64,000 nucleotides of DNA from Paenibacillus sp. FSL K6-0276 (GTDB taxonomy: Bacteria > Bacillota > Bacilli > Paenibacillales > Paenibacillaceae), in the NCBI RefSeq assembly GCF_037977235.1, contig NZ_CP150276.1:3100001-3164000 (forward strand). Direction: 5' to 3'. The position numbers and the translations under genes were made by a program. A model generated the notes under the pieces. It searched no databases. It was not told the DNA's origin and was given only the letters and a program-made list of their open reading frames with translations. Positions 62,789 through 64,000 of this stretch are shown here, in pieces. Within the stretch, counting starts at the first letter, position 1, and the number at the start of each line of letters is the position of its first letter.

Positions 62789-63613
62789 TTATCCTTTTAC
62801 TGCTCCTGCCACCATTCCTTTCGTGATCTGATTAGATAGGAAGAAATAAATTAAAATGACGGGCAGTGCACCCATGACTAGAAAAGCGCCGATATTACCA
62901 TAGTTAACAGAATACTGGCTAACAAATGTGTACACGCCAAAGGGCAAAGTCTTCAATTTCTCGGAGGAAATGAAGGTGGCCGCTAAGATATACTCATTCC
63001 AAATGTTAATGAACGTTAGAATACACACTGTCATTACCGGCGGTACGGAAACAGGAAGAATGATCGTGCGGAAGATACGATATACGCTCGCCCCATCGAT
63101 AAAGGCCGATTCTTCGATTTCATGCGGAATGCTTTTCATAAACCCACTTAAAATGAACACCGCTATAGGAGTAGAAAAAGCAACATAAGGCAATATGAGC
63201 GATAAATGTGTATTCAGAACATGCACATTTTTGAAAATGATCATCAGCGGTAGTAAAGTGGCCTGCATGGGAATCATCATCCCCATTAAGAATATCGTCA
63301 TGACCAAGTTGCCGTAACGCCAACGGAACCGAGAGATCGCATAAGCTACCATCGAGCTAAGCAGAATGACGAAGATCATCGTTACACCGGTAACCATTAC
63401 GCTGTTGGATAAATACTTTAGATAACTACCGGACTTATAAGCCTCGCTATAGTTATGCCACTGAAATACATTAGGAAATGAGAAAAAACTGCCATCCAGA
63501 ATCTCTTCATTGGTCTTCAAGGAATAGAGTAGTAGCCAAAGAAGAGGATATAGCTGGGTAACGACAGGAATCGCAAAGAGAAGATACACGAATCCTTTCT
63601 TGACTTTCCGCAT
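62789..63613 (-). CDS. Carbohydrate ABC transporter permease (MalG/AraQ type)
   Basis: A 274-residue membrane protein; the ATG at 63613 follows AAAGGAGTG. About six helices. EAA loop EIEESAFIDGASVYRIFRTI followed by LPVSVPPV. The end FFLSNQITKGMVAGAVKG is typical of the MalG group. It pairs with the permease at 63631 and lies upstream of the YesM/YesN genes in the same operon orientation. Confidence 0.88.
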   Translation of the reverse strand: MRKVKKGFVYLLFAIPVVTQLYPLLWLLLYSLKTNEEILDGSFFSFPNVFQWHNYSEAYKSGSYLKYLSNSVMVTGVTMIFVILLSSMVAYAISRFRWRYGNLVMTIFLMGMMIPMQATLLPLMIIFKNVHVLNTHLSLILPYVAFSTPIAVFILSGFMKSIPHEIEESAFIDGASVYRIFRTIILPVSVPPVMTVCILTFINIWNEYILAATFISSEKLKTLPFGVYTFVSQYSVNYGNIGAFLVMGALPVILIYFFLSNQITKGMVAGAVKG

Positions 63614-63630
63614 GATCGCGCACTCCTTTG

Positions 63631-64000
63631 CTAACTGAATTTTTTTTCAAGTTTATTAAAGATAGTATTAATGCCAGCAGTAAATACAAGGCACAGTATG
63701 ACCAAGAACGAAGCGATCGCACTACCATATCCATATTTAAAAGATAGGAATGAGCTGTTGTACATATGTGTGGAAATAACATCTGTAGCATGAGCGGGTC
63801 CACCGGCTGTCATGACCATGACGAGATCAAAAGCCTGCAAAGACCCTATAAAGGCGAGTACAATAGATATTTTAAAGATTGGAATAATCAGCGGAAAAGT
63901 GATATAGCGATCGGCTTTGAATCCGTCAGCCCCATCGATCTTTGCCGCTTCATACAGCTCATCCGGGATATTCTGAACACCGGTATATTGAATCAGCAAA
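63631..64000 (-). CDS. Carbohydrate ABC transporter permease (MalF/AraP type), incomplete
   Basis: The last 122 residues of a permease whose gene begins beyond the window. The EAA loop PDELYEAAKIDGADGFKADR, then TFPLIIPIFKISIVLAFIGS and the MalF-type end FNKLEKKFS are visible. It stops 18 bases before the MalG-type gene. The binding-protein gene is expected further upstream, outside the window. Confidence 0.85.
   Translation of the reverse strand, partial: LLIQYTGVQNIPDELYEAAKIDGADGFKADRYITFPLIIPIFKISIVLAFIGSLQAFDLVMVMTAGGPAHATDVISTHMYNSSFLSFKYGYGSAIASFLVILCLVFTAGINTIFNKLEKKFS

Overview
The window looks like a Firmicutes chromosome segment, most likely Paenibacillus or a close relative. The evidence is the strong GGAGG-type ribosome sites, the frequent ATG/GTG/TTG starts, the YesM/YesN two-component pair, LplA/B/C-type oligosaccharide ABC transporters, a membrane-bound AraC regulator, and remnants of S-layer-homology, stalk-domain and DUF6492 genes. 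No rRNA, tRNA, CRISPR array or replication origin was seen.

Region 1 (1-23.6 kb) is an AT-rich array, mostly on the + strand, of small cytosolic proteins of the kinds found as immunity proteins of polymorphic toxins: DUF2004-like, TPR-DUF5713, TPR-Imm51, SUKH (SMI1/KNR4), leucine-rich repeat, HEAT-like, WGR, DUF6138-like and several unrecognised families, including one family present as two near-identical copies (7828-8322 and 22990-23478). No toxin gene is visible. Between the intact genes lies debris: broken IS3 and IS110 elements, pieces of Imm51, SUKH, LRR, LuxR, stalk-domain and DNA-alkylation-repair genes, and frameshifted copies. The pattern is that of a polyimmunity locus that gains and loses cassettes by recombination.

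Region 2 (23.6-28.9 kb) holds a degraded glycan-assembly cluster (nucleotidyltransferase stub, GT4 glycosyltransferase, internally deleted DUF6492 protein) and two IS3-family elements with inactivating lesions. Region 3 (29.0-42.1 kb) is a visibly more GC-rich polysaccharide-utilisation cluster: phosphoesterase, cytosolic PL6 lyase, membrane AraC regulator, solute-binding lipoprotein with an upstream cre-like box, two permeases, GH88 unsaturated uronyl hydrolase, secreted PL6 lyase with two discoidin domains, and a beta-propeller glycosidase. Together they would cut a uronate-containing polysaccharide outside the cell, import the oligosaccharides, and finish the degradation inside. The transporter ATPase is not encoded here. 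The cluster ends at an aldo/keto reductase-UvrA deletion chimera.

Region 4 (42.4-48.1 kb) is AT-rich, with two secreted proteins, small membrane proteins, a duplicated unknown gene and a family of interspersed palindromic repeats built on GGACAAGAAC. Region 5 (48.2-64 kb) is ordinary chromosome: Imm5-like protein with asparagine synthetase, alpha/beta hydrolase, DUF896 protein and MarR regulator with two identical-consensus palindromes, an orphan histidine kinase, a frameshifted zinc carboxypeptidase-like gene, a GH4 alpha-galactosidase divergent from its AraC regulator, GrpB-family protein with a broken MFS gene, a GNAT acetyltransferase, a DUF4190 protein, and a YesM/YesN pair upstream of a sugar ABC permease pair that runs off the window end.
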